Shown here: in pieces, positions 35,609-47,616 of the stretch
Numbering within the stretch: the first letter of the stretch is position 1
Layout of the letters: each line of letters starts with the position of its first letter
Assembly (NCBI GenBank): GCA_947247005.1
Contig: OX365957.1
Coordinates: forward strand, 9,768,817-9,832,816
Length of the DNA stretch: 64,000 nt
Direction of reading: 5' to 3'
DNA from: Spisula solida
Taxonomy: Eukaryota > Mollusca > Bivalvia > Venerida > Mactridae
The notes under the pieces: model-generated
What the model was told of the DNA's origin: nothing
Seen by the model: the letters and a program-made list of their open reading frames with translations, nothing else
Database searches by the model: none
Program-made: the position numbers and the translations under genes

Positions 35609-38033
35609 TCAATCATTCTGTCTTTCTACGAGAAATTTCTTATATTTAGTTTTAAATGTTTTTAAAGCATTACTTTGTCTGACATTGTGTGGTATATTAT
35701 TCCATATTTGAGATCCTTTAAATGCAAATGTGTCCTTTAAATAGTTTGTCCTTGGTCTCGGTTGAACAAGATCATTCCGTTCAATCGAGCGCAAATTGTA
35801 CGTATTGTTAGATGAAAAAGTTACAAATTCAGACATATATTTAGGTACTAAACCATGTCGACATTTAAAAACAAGTAGCCTAAAAGTTTCTCAAAAGTTA
35901 GCCAATGTAAATCATTAAACATGACTTTTGTATTTGTTCGAACAGGTTTTCTTAAAATAATTCTGGCTGCTCGTTTTTGAATTTTTGTGATTCTGTTGAT
36001 TTCTATTTTAGATCTAGTTCCCTTTCCCCATATAGTACAACCATAATCAAACGTTGTCATAATATAAGAATTATAAAACATTTGTTGCATCTCATCATTT
36101 AAATAGTACCGTATTTGTTTCAATAATGCTATTTTAGAGTTAAGTTTCTTTGAGACACGGTTTATCTGATATTTCCACGACAGTGTGTTGTCAATATATA
36201 TACCAAGTACTTTTTGGGTTTCTACATTTTCAATTTGCATATTATTTATGTACACTTTCATTTCCTTTGCATTTTTTAATTTAATGTAAGAACTTAGTAC
36301 CATGCATTTAGTTTTAGACGGATTTAAAGCCATGTTATTAATATCACACCATTTGTTGATATTATTCAAGTTTAGTTGAAAATTAAGTTCTATATCTTCA
36401 ATATTGTGATGTGAGCTCAAAAGGGTTGAATCATCTGCATATAGGTCAATATAAGCCATCGTTGTTTTCAATCCGATGTCATTGATGTAAATTAAGTATA
36501 GAAGAGGTCTAAGAATTGACCCTTGAGCAACACCTGACTTTATATTTAATGTTTCGGAATAACAATTATTTACCTTAATACATTGTTTCCTGTTACTTAG
36601 GTATGACTCAAAAAGCCTCACGGTACTTGACGAGGCTAAGTTGTTTCTAAAACATGTTTCATCAAATTTTTTGAAACAACGATATTTTATATGATTATGT
36701 TTGTTTTTCTTTTGAATATTGGATTTGTACAGTCTTGGTTAGCACACAGGTAAATGGTCACTTATGCCATATGACGTCACACTTACTTCACTAGCTAAAC
36801 TTGGTTGTGTCGTTTAGATGTGATCAATAAAATTAGAAGTTCTTTTACTTATTCTTGTTGCACAACATATCAGTTGTGAAAGTCCGAATTTTTGAACTAA
36901 CGTTTCCCACCTTTTGTTTGAATATTTATCAACAGTCTTATTTGGGAAATAATTTATGTTGAGATCACCAAGAATGTATACTTCAGATTTTAAATTGTCT
37001 AATATATCAAGCTGCATTTCAAATTTATCTATTCAACATTGTTTCGAGTTTGGTGGTCTGTAAACAAAATTTATGAAAAAGGGTTTACTATTTGCGATAT
37101 TTATTTGTAGCCAAAGTGATTCTACGTCGTCACTTTCAATGTCATAACGACGGGTATATTGTACGTCATTAGAAATGTATACCAGTATCCCCCCACCCTT
37201 AGTACGTGAATTTCTATCTTTCCTCTCAAATGTGTAATTATCAACATGCAAGGAGTTGTCACTGTTATTCTCTGATTGCGACAATTGACATTTTATTTCA
37301 TTTAATTTTGGGAGAAAGTGTTGTATGTTCAAACTTGCAACATGGAGCCCTTTTTGTTAGGGCTAAACATGGTTGCATTGTTACTATGTTTTACTTGGCT
37401 ATCTCTATCAATCATACAAATATTCTCATTACGTTCCAAAATTGTATTGACTTTTGGAGCTGTAAAACTGACACAGCTATGCAATATTAAGTTGGCCATA
37501 TTAGAGTTTCTAATATCATTAAGATCACTGTTATGTGATGTATAAGTATGATAGTTAGCAATATAACAATTATTATGTTCTAATGTAGTATATTTTGATA
37601 TGCTGGCTTGCGCTGAAGTTTGAGATATTATATCTCTTTTTACAGCTGCACATTCTATTGAATTTATATTACTACAACTAAACTTATTTTCTTCATTCCA
37701 GTGATTTTCTCCGGTAGATATCACAAGAGTTATAACCTTGTTTTTCTGAAGATTATTCACTAACTCAGTTAAATTTACATTCAAACATGCCTCTACAATT
37801 AAACCCATTTTGGTGTCCAACATAACCATAATATCCTCAACCTTATTACATTTTTGAAGGATTATTACGAGTTGTTGTTTATTAATAATTTCCTGATATT
37901 TACTCTTTTTAATTGATATGATTCTCTGAACAGAAAGATCTTTAAACGTTAAACTTGAAAGTTTACAAGTACAGTTTAGTTCACCACACTTACCACAGAA
38001 TAACATCAAGTGTTCATAGATATTTGGGCTCAA
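35609..38033 (-). pseudogene. LINE ORF2 (endonuclease-reverse transcriptase), broken
   Basis: An N-terminal part has a Cys cluster (FCGKCGELNCTCKL). The endonuclease begins near 37345 after a frameshift (LNIQHFLPKLNEIK) and has GGGILVYISNDV, ILGDLNINY and SDHLPV. It is crossed by stops near 37030 and 36812. The RT part starts abruptly at VRLFESYLSNRKQ near 36630, right after CFKKFDETCFRNN. So the RT fingers and first motifs (roughly 200-250 codons by family comparison) are deleted. The palm motifs GVAQGS and YADDS remain. The C-terminal tail continues through a frameshift near 35840 to NYLKDTFAFKGSQIWNNIP. No activity is possible. Confidence 0.85.
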
Positions 38034-38143
38034 TATTGAATGTTTGTCGGATAGCTCCTATGCGTTATTTCTATCTGACATCTGTCCGTCGCTCATGAAG
38101 TTGTAATATTCATTTCCATACGCAGTTGACCATCTATTGTTTG

Positions 38144-39920
38144 TTAACTTACAGTTTCTGGTATGCTTTTCAGTCGTCTGCAGCTTTGGTTGCTGTGATT
38201 ATACATATTACAAACGGTGCAGTACATTATTTGAGGGCTTTGTACTGGACGTATGGGGTGTTCTCTTGTAGCTCTATGGTTGGGGGATTCTATTGTTTGT
38301 GATTTGGGTTTAATGATAGTCACGCTGCTATTTATACATGCCACAATGTTCTTACTCCCGAAGTTGTTCAAGTTAATTCCATCTTTCAAATAGAAGTTTC
38401 TTGCAACGTTTCCATTCCCAGATATGAAAGAACTATAGACGTCTATAATATTAATGTTATTCTCCAGAGCAAGCTGTTTCAAGACAGTATTCAAAGGTAC
38501 AACATCCGTATCCTGTCTAGGGCATAGTGTGCAGATATATGTAGCGAGATTTCTCTGTTTCAGTGTATCAATTGCTTTCTTTAAATCTAAGCAGATTGAC
38601 TGCGTGTGTCTGTTATTCACATCATTTCCACCAACATGAATAATTATCGTCTTGTATTCGCTTATGTCCCAGTTTCACAGAGTCCAGGCAATATAGCTGG
38701 TTTTCGCACCACGTACGCACTCTATATCTGTATTCTCATCTAGACCCCGCTTATTTATCCCTTTCAGAATCGAATCCCCGATTATCAGTGTCTTATGAGG
38801 TAGAGAACGCACCGGCACTTTCACCGGAATACGGGTTTTACTATCATCCTGGTGCGGTGGTTGGCTGGATGTGGGTGCGATATGATTTGTGGTTTCTGTA
38901 GATTCTTTTACTAGACTAACTTGTCTAATCACTGAATGTTGTACGTTTTTTAAAGTTTCAGCCATAGTTTGAAGCTTGGTATGCACATTATCTGAATACT
39001 TGGATATATTCGTGTTAACCTGTTCAGTAAGTTGTTTCAATGATGATAATAGCATCATTTGCTTGACCATTGATAAGTGACACGTGCTTTTTTTACTACA
39101 TATTTCATCCCGCAGGCTAACCATCTGAACATTGTGTTCATCTGTTTGAGTTTTCAAACTTGTTTTTATCTCTTTAATATCTTTATACAGATCTCCTACT
39201 ATTTCAATTAACCTCGAAACATCGTTTCTGTTCTCGTCACTTCCATTTTCTAGTATTTCATTAGCATGTGGCTCTTCGTGATGTACCCAAGGTAGCTCAT
39301 CAATACCTCCATCCCCGACATAATTCGCTTATATGTTTATATTTGATTCAGATATGGTTTCATCGGATTCATCAAGTAGCGAAATTGTACATGTCTGTTT
39401 AACACTTTTGCAGTCTGAATCGCGATTGTTCCCCGTGATTTCTTGAATAACCATTTCGTCAGTCGATTTAATTTGAGGAATTGCGGCCCCATTCGGTTGC
39501 TTCGTTGTTGATTTGTAGTTCATATTGAAATGTTTAATACAATTGTTAACTTGAGTTAATGATGAGCCACTTGTGTACAGCCAAGTTTCAATGAGGCTTA
39601 GAATGTTGGGCAAATCAGTTCTCTGATATTGTTGCGTATTTTCCGTTCACCAAAAGTGAGCATCTAGTGTGATACAAATTGACGGTGTATAAACTACACT
39701 TACCAGCGGCTATTTTGTACTTTGTCTCCACGATATTTCCACTCTTATCCTGGACCGGAACATGGCTGTAGCTAAATCGCTGATTTTCTGTCGTAAAATA
39801 GGCATGTGTCGCTCTTCGCAATAAATCATAAGTTCCGGTGTTTAATTTTATAGTAATGCCACCTCCTGTTTCTTTTAACACAATCTCTTCTCTTTCTGTG
39901 AATAATAATATCTTTTCCAC
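38144..39920 (-). pseudogene. LINE ORF1 (esterase-type, zinc knuckle), broken
   Basis: Three minus-strand frames form one ancestral ORF1. The N-terminal part reads KLNTGTYDLLRRATHAYF and LYTVNLYHTRCSLLVNGKYA. The middle part has a helical segment and ends KTLIIGDSILKGINKRGL, the SGNH block I GDS motif. The last part reads ICLDLKKAIDTLKQRNLATY, then INLNNFGSKNIVACI, and a CCHC knuckle CTVCNMYNHSNQSC (CX2CX4HX4C). Stops and shifts lie near 39614, 39160-39328 and 38620-38680. In CR1 elements ORF1 binds RNA and carries an esterase-like domain. Confidence 0.78.
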
Positions 39921-40155
39921 GGCCCGTTCTCGGTTGAGACTGTACTTCCGGTTCTCAGTTTCTTCTGTCCTTACTCCATTTGCCGTAATTCATTCATTTT
40001 TCAAGTATTAATTTACCAAAACTTATGTTAAAATGTACATTTTTTATAGCCGATATCATTTATAAATGTTTTGACGTGATTCGACTTCAAATTTCTTCGT
40101 TTATTCATTATTTACATTTTTTTACGTAACGTTTTAAAATTTGTTGTCTACGTCG

Positions 40156-43100
40156 CTTACTGCTAATGATGATATAATGCAGGGTTGACAAGGTAGTTGC
40201 TGTTACTGCTGACGATGATGTAATGCGGGATTGACCAGGTAGCGTCTGTTTCTACTGCTGATGATGGTGTAATGCGGGATTGACCAGGTAGCTGCTTCTA
40301 CGGCTGATGATGGTGTAATGCGGGATTGACCAGGTAGCGTCTGTTTCTACTGCTGATGATGGTGTAATGCGGGATTGACCAGGTAGCTGTTTCTACTGCT
40401 GATGATGGTGTAATGCGGGATTGACCAGGTAGCTGTTTCTACTGCTGATGATGGTGTAATGCGGGATTGACCAGGTAGCGTCTGTTTCTACTGCTGATGA
40501 TGGTGTAATGCGGGATTGACCAGGTAGCTGTTTCTACTGCTGATGATGGTGTAATGCGGGATTGACCAGGTAGCTGTTTCTACGGATGATGATGGTGTAA
40601 TGCGGGATTGACCAGGTAGCGTCTGTTTCTACTGCTGATGATGGTGTAATTTGGGATTGACCAGGTAACTGCTTTCACTTCTGATGATTGTGTAATGCGG
40701 GGTTCACTACGTAGCTGCTGTTATTGCTGATGATGGTGTAATGCGGGTTCACCGGGTAGCTGCTTTTTCTGCTGATGAGGTAATGCCAGGTTGACCAGGT
40801 AGCTGTTTCTACGGCTGATGATGGTGTAATGCGGGATTGACCAGGTAGCGTATGTTACTACTGCTGATGATGATGTAACGCGGGATTGACCAGGTAGCGT
40901 CTGTTACTACTGCTGATGATGGTGTAATGCGGGATTGACCAGGTAGCGTCTGTTACTACTGCTGATGATGGTGTAATGCGGGATTGACCAGGTAGCGTCT
41001 GTTACTACTGCTGATGATGGTGTAATGCGGGATTGACCCGGTAGCTGCTATTACTGCTCATGAAGGTGTAATGCGGGATTGACCAGGTAGCTGCTATTAC
41101 TGCTGATGATGGTGTAATGCGGGATTGACCAGGTAGCTGCTATAACTGCTGATGATGGTGTAATGCGGGATTGACCAGGTAGCGTCTGTTACTACTGCTG
41201 ATGATGGTGTAATGCGGGATTGACCAGGTAGCGTCTGTTACTACTGCTGATGATGGTGTAATGCGGAATTGACCAGGTAGCTGCTATTACTGCTGATGGT
41301 GGTGTAATGCGGAATTGACCAGGTAGCTGCTATTACTGCTGATGATGGTGTAATGCGGGATTGACCAGGTAGCGTCTGTTTCTACTGCTGATGATGGTGT
41401 AATGCGGGATTGACCAGGTAGCGTCTGTTACTACTGCGGATGATGGTGTAATGCGGGATTGACCAGGTAGCATCTGTTACTACTGCTCATGATGGTGTAA
41501 TGCGGGATTGGCCAGGTAGCGTCTGTTACTTCTGCTCATGATGGTGTAATGCGGGCTTGACCAGGTAGCGTCTGTTACTACTGCTGATGATGGTGTAATG
41601 CGGGATTGACCAGGTAGCGTCTGTTACTACTGCTATTGATGGTGTAATGCGGGATTGACCAGGTAGCTGCTATTACTGTTGATGATGGTGTAATGCGGGT
41701 TCACCGGGTAGCTGCTTTTTCTGCTGATGAGGTAATGCCAGGTTGACCAGGTAGCTGTTTCTACTGCTGATGATGGTGTAATGCGGGATTGACCAGGTAG
41801 CGTCTCTTACTACTGCTGATGATGGTGTAACGCGGGATTGACCAGGTAGCGTCTGTTACTACTGCTGATGATGGTGTAATGCGGGATTGACCCGGTAGCT
41901 GCTATTACTGCTCATGAAGGTGTAATGCGGGATTGACCAGGTAGCTGCTATTACTGCTGATGATGGTGTAATGCGGGATTGACCAGGTAGCTGCTATAAC
42001 TGCTGATGATGGTGTAATGCGGGATTGACCAGGTAGCGTCTGTTACTACTGCTGATGATGGTGTACTGCGGGATTGACAAGGTAGCTGCTATTACTGCTG
42101 ATGGTGGTGTAATGCGGGATTGACCAGGTAGCTGCTATTACTGCTGATGATGGTGTAATGCGGGATTGACCAGGTAGCTGCTATAACTGCTGATGATGGT
42201 GTAATGCGGGATTGACCAGGTAGCGTCTGTTACTACTGCTGATGATGGTGTAATGCGGGATTGACAAGGTAGCTGCTATTACTGCTGATGGTGGTGTAAT
42301 GCGGGATTGACCAGGTAGCTGCTATTACTGCTGATGATGGTGTAATGCGGGATTGACCAGGTAGCGTCTGTTTCTACTGCTGATGATAGTGTAATGCGGG
42401 ATTGACCAGGTAGCATCTGTTACTACTGCTCATGATGGTGTAATGCGGGATTGACCAGGTAGCATCTGTTACTACTGCTCATGATGGTGTAATGCGGGAT
42501 TGACCAGGTAGCGTCTGTTACTTCTGCTCATGATGGTGTAATGCGGGCTTGACCAGGTAGCGTCTGTTACTACTGCTGATGATGGTGTAATGCGGGATTG
42601 ACCAGGTAGCGTCTGTTACTACTGCTATTGATGGTGTAATGCGGGATTGACCAGGTAGCTGCTATTACTGCTGATGATGGTGTAATGCGGGTTCACCGGG
42701 TAGCTGCTTTTTCTGCTGATGAGGTAATGCCAGGTTGACCAGGTAGCTGTTTCTACTGCTGATGATGGTGTAATGCGGGATTGACCAGGTAGCGTCTCTT
42801 ACTACTGCTGATGATGGTGTAACGCGGGATTGACCAGGTAGCGTCTGTTACTACTGCTGATGATGGTGTAATGCGGGATTGACCAGGTAGCTGCTATTAC
42901 TGCTGATGGTGGTGTAATGCGGGATTGACCAGGTAGCTGCTATTACTGCTGATGATGGTGTAATGCGGGATTGATTAGGTAGCGTCTGTTACTACTGCTG
43001 ATGATGGTGTAATGCGGGACTGACCAGGTAGCTGCTATTACTGCTGATGATGGTGTAATGCGGGATTGACCAGGTAGCGTCTGTTTCTACTGCTGCTGAT

Positions 43101-44100
43101 GGTGTAATGCGGGATTGACCAGGTAGCGTCTGTTACTACTGCTCATGATGGTGTAATGCGGGATTGACCAGGTAGCGTCTGTTACTACTGCTGATGATGG
43201 TGTAATGCGGGATTGACCAGGTAGCGTCTGTTACTACTGCTGATGATGGTGTAATGCGGGATTGACCAGGTAGCGTCTGTTACTACTGCTGATGATGGTG
43301 TAATGTGGGATTGACCAGGTAGCGTCTGTTACTACTGCTGATGATGGTGTAATGCGGGATTGACCATGTAGCGTCTGTTACTACTGCTATTGATGGTGTA
43401 ATGCGGGATTGACCAGGTAGCTGCTATTACTGCTGATGATGGTGTAATGCGGGATTGACCCGGTAGCTGCTATTACTGCTGATGAGGGTGTAATGCGGGA
43501 TTGACCAGGTAGCGTCTGTTTCTACTGCTGATGATGGTGTAATGCGGGATTGACCAGGTAGCGTCTGTTACTACTGCTGATGATGGTGTAATGCGGGATT
43601 GACCAGGTAGCGTCTGTTACTACTGCTGATAATGATGGTGTAATGCGGGATTGACCAGGTAGCGTCTGTTACTACTGCTGATGATGATGGTGTAATGCGG
43701 GATTGACCAGGCAACGTCTGTCACTACTGCTGATGATGATGGTGTAATGCGGGATTGACCAGGTAGCGTCTGTTACTACTGCTGATGATGGTGTAATGCA
43801 GGATTGACCAGGTAGCGTCTGTTACTACTGCTGATGATGATGGCGTAATGCGGGATTGACCAGGTAGCGTCTGTTACTACTGCTGATGATGATGGTGTAA
43901 TGCGGGATTGACCAGGTAGCGTCTGTTACTACTGCTGATGATGATGGTGTAATGCGGGATTGACCAGGTAGCGTCTGTAACTACTGCTGATGATGATGGT
44001 GTAATGCGGGATTGACCAGGTAGCGTCTGTTACTGCTGATGATGGTGTAATGCGGGATTGACCAGGTAGCGTCTGTTACTACATGTACTGATGATGATGA
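40156..44100 (+). repeat. Minisatellite 2, middle segment (47-50 bp units)
   Basis: About 80 units with the core GGGATTGACCAGGTAGCGTC, TGTTACTACTGCTGATGAT and GGTGTAATGC. This is a variant subfamily of the left segment. A marker unit (GGTTCACCGGGTAGCTGC then TTTTTCTGC) recurs at about 40743, 41693 and 42686, marking a ~0.95-1.0 kb higher-order block. Confidence 0.96.
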
Positions 44101-44900
44101 TTGTAGCACGTTTAATTTCGCATCGACGCTAAATGTCGCACTTGACGTTAAATATCGCAAGGCTGACGCTAAATGTCGCAACCGACGCTAAATGTCGCAA
44201 CCGACGCTAAATGTCGCAACCCCTCTGACGCTAAATGTCGCATCTGTGACTTTTAATTTCGCAACAAATTGGACTGACGTCAAATGTCGCATCATCAACG
44301 CTAAATGTCGGAATTCTTTTTTGTAGCATTACTGTTCTAGTTTTAGTCCAGATGTATAAAAAAACAGTTATTAGGGGTTTACCCAAAAGGGTTCGACATA
44401 TAAGCCAGCAGTGATTAAAAACTGTTTTCAAAATAAAAATATTTTCATGATTTAGATATTGTTATGTTCTTCGATGTAGGAATTGTAACAACGTCAAACG
44501 AAAATGTATCTACAGACTATCCGCAATATTGTTTATTTAATTGCAATATCAACAAGAGTATACCTGTCTTCATCAATGAATCTGTACAAAATGCATCCCA
44601 CCGGAAGAAATGTATATGCCGCTCATGCGCACTAATCCCAGTCGGACGAATATAACACTTCTGACGAGTCTTACGGGACACCGGTATAGCCACGATGTAT
44701 CTATCTGTGTGTATATATATGTGATTCATGGGCCAATGACCTAAATCTTGAAAATAAACTGTATAAAAACTGTATCTCGGTTCTGAGCTGACAGATCCCT
44801 AGTCCCACTGTGCCCAGATTGTCTCGGTGTATTGTATGATCCGGTAAGTGTCATGTCTAACCGGGCAAACTACCTTGGAGAAACAGTGAACTTCTTAGAC
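44101..44900. mobile_element. ~0.8 kb insert in minisatellite 2 carrying an iteron array
   Basis: Unrelated sequence interrupts the array; the minisatellite resumes at about 44901. Its left 0.2 kb has ten iteron copies (separate entry). The rest is unrecognised, with a GTAACCGGGCAAACTACC-like end region. No TIRs or target duplication could be fixed, so mobile origin is inference from the interrupted array. Confidence 0.45.
44109..44313 (+). repeat. Ten-copy iteron YGACGCTAAATGTCGCA
   Basis: Copies start at about 44109, 44124, 44142, 44164, 44183, 44202, 44226, 44247, 44274 and 44297. Five to six are near-perfect; the outer ones are diverged (for example TGACTTTTAATTTCGCA). The core is CGAC-GCTAAAT-GTCG, with short inverted arms, as expected for a protein-binding site. 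Spacing is 15-27 bp. Confidence 0.85.
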
Positions 44901-45540
44901 AATGCGGGCTTGTCCATGTAACTGCTGCTACTGCTGATGATGATATAATGCGGGGTTGACCAGGTAGCTGCTGATGATGATATAATGCGGACTTGTCCAG
45001 GTAGCTGCTGTTACTGATGCTAATAATATTATGTGGGTTTGACCAGGTTGCTGCTACTACTGCTGATGATTGATAATTATAATGCGTTTTTTTTCAGGTA
45101 GCTGCTGCTACAACTGATGATGGTGTAATACGAGGTTGACTGAGTAGCTGCTGCTAGTGCTGATGGTGTAATTTGGGGTTTACCGGCTATCTGCTGCTGC
45201 TGATTATGTAATGCGGATTTGACCAGGTAGCTGCTGTTACTGTTGATGCTGTAATTTGGACTTGGCCGGGTAGCTGCTACTACTGCTGATAATGTAATGT
45301 GGGTTTGAACAGGTAGCTTCTGTTTCTGATTATGATGGTGATATTACATGGGTTTGACCTGGTAGCTGATGTTACTACAGCTGACGAGGTATAATGTGGG
45401 TTTGACAAGCAACTTGCTACGTCTGCTGATAATGTTGCTACTTTTGATATAATGTTAGTTATACCTCGCAACTAATGTTGAATTGTGTTTGGCCAGGTAG
45501 CTCTTCGTACTGGTGATGTTGATATAGTTTTAGGTTGGTG
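44901..45540 (+). repeat. Minisatellite 2, right degenerate segment
   Basis: Diverged units (TTGACCAGGTAGCTGCTG, GATGATGATATAATGC) become unreadable towards 45540, the normal decayed edge of an old array. Confidence 0.85.
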
Positions 45541-45616
45541 ATGTTCTAAGGCTTCTGCGTGGTCACTGATGCTGCTGTTGGGATATTTCTTACAATCCTT
45601 AATATAGGTAGCTAGT

Positions 45617-45842
45617 CAGGGTACTGTTTTATGCAATTACCTACGGAAATTTTAAACTTACGATCAACTAATTATATATAGCACTGACAGCTTTAAGTGG
45701 TAAAGGGTTGTTTAATATTGATTTTTAATCAGACAATCTCCAGCAAACAATATCTGTGGCCAATCTGTACATGTATGTTTCATAGAGTAATTATGAAATT
45801 TAATTTGATTGTTTCCGAAAGTGCTTTGATAAAACGGTACCG
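45617..45842. mobile_element. MITE family GTAC, copy 1
   Basis: The inverted ends CAGGGTACTGTTTTAT and, reversed, GGTACCGTTTTATCAAAGCA enclose about 225 bp. It is the same family as 60677-60899 and 60900-61129. Target duplication unclear. Confidence 0.6.
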
Positions 45843-47252
45843 TACACTAACAAACTTCTACTCTAAGCGTATGCGACGACCGGATGTAAACAATACGTCC
45901 GCACTGAGCGTGCGCAGATTTAGGCCACGCCCGATTTTACTCGATTAACTTTTTGAACAATTTGATAGATCTACAGCTGTTACATTTTCCTGGCTTATTT
46001 TTTTTTCTTGAAAACAGATTAACTGGACAAAGCTATTCAATTCTAAAAATAAAAATAATTTAGTGCAAAATGGCGGCACCCAAAATTAAATTTTATCACG
46101 CACGTTAATTAAATGTATCTGCTACATGTGCTAACTACTTCAGGCGTTCGTACCATTATTTTGTATTGAACATACGATCGTGACGGTTATTTTCTTTAAC
46201 CTCTCGACGACGCTTATAATAATATACGTAACTTACTTAAAATGGTGCTTTCAAGGCCCCGACCATCGAGTAAACTGGTTAAAAAAGCATAATAATAGCT
46301 CGACGCGCACCTGTTATAATCCGGTGACCTTGTTTAATTCTGTTGGCACTAAAAAACTGGCTTTCACTTTGTATGTATTTTAATGTATCCATCAATTGTC
46401 CTGTATTTAACACTGAACAATTAAGCATGATAAACAGATTACCGGCGAGACTCAGCGGCTGGATAACACGTTTTTAAAGTCGCGAGTCGCCCGGGTTCTT
46501 GAACATTTGCAAACAGGTGCGCGTCGCGTCGAAGCTCTTAATTATTACGCAGTATTTAAAATTAGTTTTATAAGATAAGATAGATATCTTATTATCTTTA
46601 TTTTATGTATTTTATCTAAAACTGATTAATTTATGCCTAACGCTCGCTATACATTGTCCGCATCAACGTCGATTCCGCGAAATCCCGTACTGCATGTATG
46701 CGAGTTTTAGCCGAACCGCTTAAATCAAGCGGCATTTTTAATGTAAACAAATCACTTTAACCTCAAAGACACTTTAAACAAGGAAGAGACACTACACAAA
46801 CCTAGCAAAAACGTAAAGTATATTCTTTTCTGTCTTTGACAAAAATTACATGCACGTTCAAATAAATTGCAAAATGTAAAACAAGTTGTATTTTCTACAA
46901 CCACACCGTGGTAGAAAGTCGACCGTTCTGCAGCATGTCAAGGTTTATAACGCTCATAAATCAATAATTAGACCCTGTAATTTCATCATATTGGTTCAAC
47001 TTTGAATTCATTCAATGCGTAAATAAATCAAGTCAATATATAATACATTGTGCATTCCTATAGCGATTTCTTCGGGGAAAAAACATGTACTTTCGTTTTC
47101 GTTTTGCGATCTGGTCAAGCGCGCTTGATTAGCAGAAATCTAAGATGTCGCCCTCATTTGCATAATTTATTCAAAAATACAGGAGCATACAAGTTTGATA
47201 GTGTCGTAGCTGGTCTTTACCTTTCATATTTTATAAACCCGGAGTAATTATA
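45843..47252. other. No supported gene; possible small inverted element
   Basis: Inverted GC-rich segments at about 46291 (CTCGACGCGCACCTGTT) and 46513 (AACAGGTGCGCGTCGCGTCG) may bound a ~250 bp MITE. Nothing else recognised. Confidence 0.35.
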
Positions 47253-47385
47253 CTCAACAAAAAGAAAATATCCATCATTCATGATTTGATATTCCATTAG
47301 ACATATAAGTGAATAGATAGTCAACTTAAGTTGCGTAAATGGAAATCTTACTCAAAAATGGATATTTTGTATTTTGTTGAGTATA
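47253..47385. mobile_element. TA-flanked MITE, hairpin type
   Basis: The ends TACTCAACAAAAAGAAAATA and, reversed, TACTCAACAAAATACAAAAT form long inverted repeats over 133 bp. TA flanks suggest a Tc1/mariner-mobilised MITE. Confidence 0.7.
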
Positions 47386-47428
47386 TAACAATTATATACA
47401 CATACTTATGTATAACATGAAAATATGC

Positions 47429-47616
47429 TACTCAAACTTTGACAAGGGTCAACAAATTTTCCTTGCAGGTATTTTGCAAATTTGATAAAATGGACAGATG
47501 AATTTTTAGAAAACAAAATGTTATCTGGAAAACGACGACATTGTGGAAATGCATGTTCGCTAGAAGTTAATATTTTCGTTGTTTTGCTGATCTCTATCAT
47601 CAAAGTTTGAGTATAT
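47429..47616. mobile_element. TA-flanked MITE with TACTCAAACTTTGA ends
   Basis: The inverted ends TACTCAAACTTTGA and TCAAAGTTTGAGTA lie about 188 bp apart, only 44 bp from the previous MITE. Confidence 0.7.

Larger units (their letters stand above)
35300..40155 (-). mobile_element. CR1-like LINE, decayed, inserted in minisatellite 2
   Basis: A 4.86 kb element read on the minus strand. It has a 5' end near 40155, ORF1 fragments (39920-38144), ORF2 with apurinic endonuclease and reverse transcriptase fragments (38033-35609), and a TAA-repeat 3' tail at 35300-35325. Both outer flanks are minisatellite 2, which proves insertion into the array. An ORF1 with an SGNH-esterase-type motif plus a zinc knuckle fits the CR1/L2 group. 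Frameshifts, stops and an internal deletion make it dead. Confidence 0.88.
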
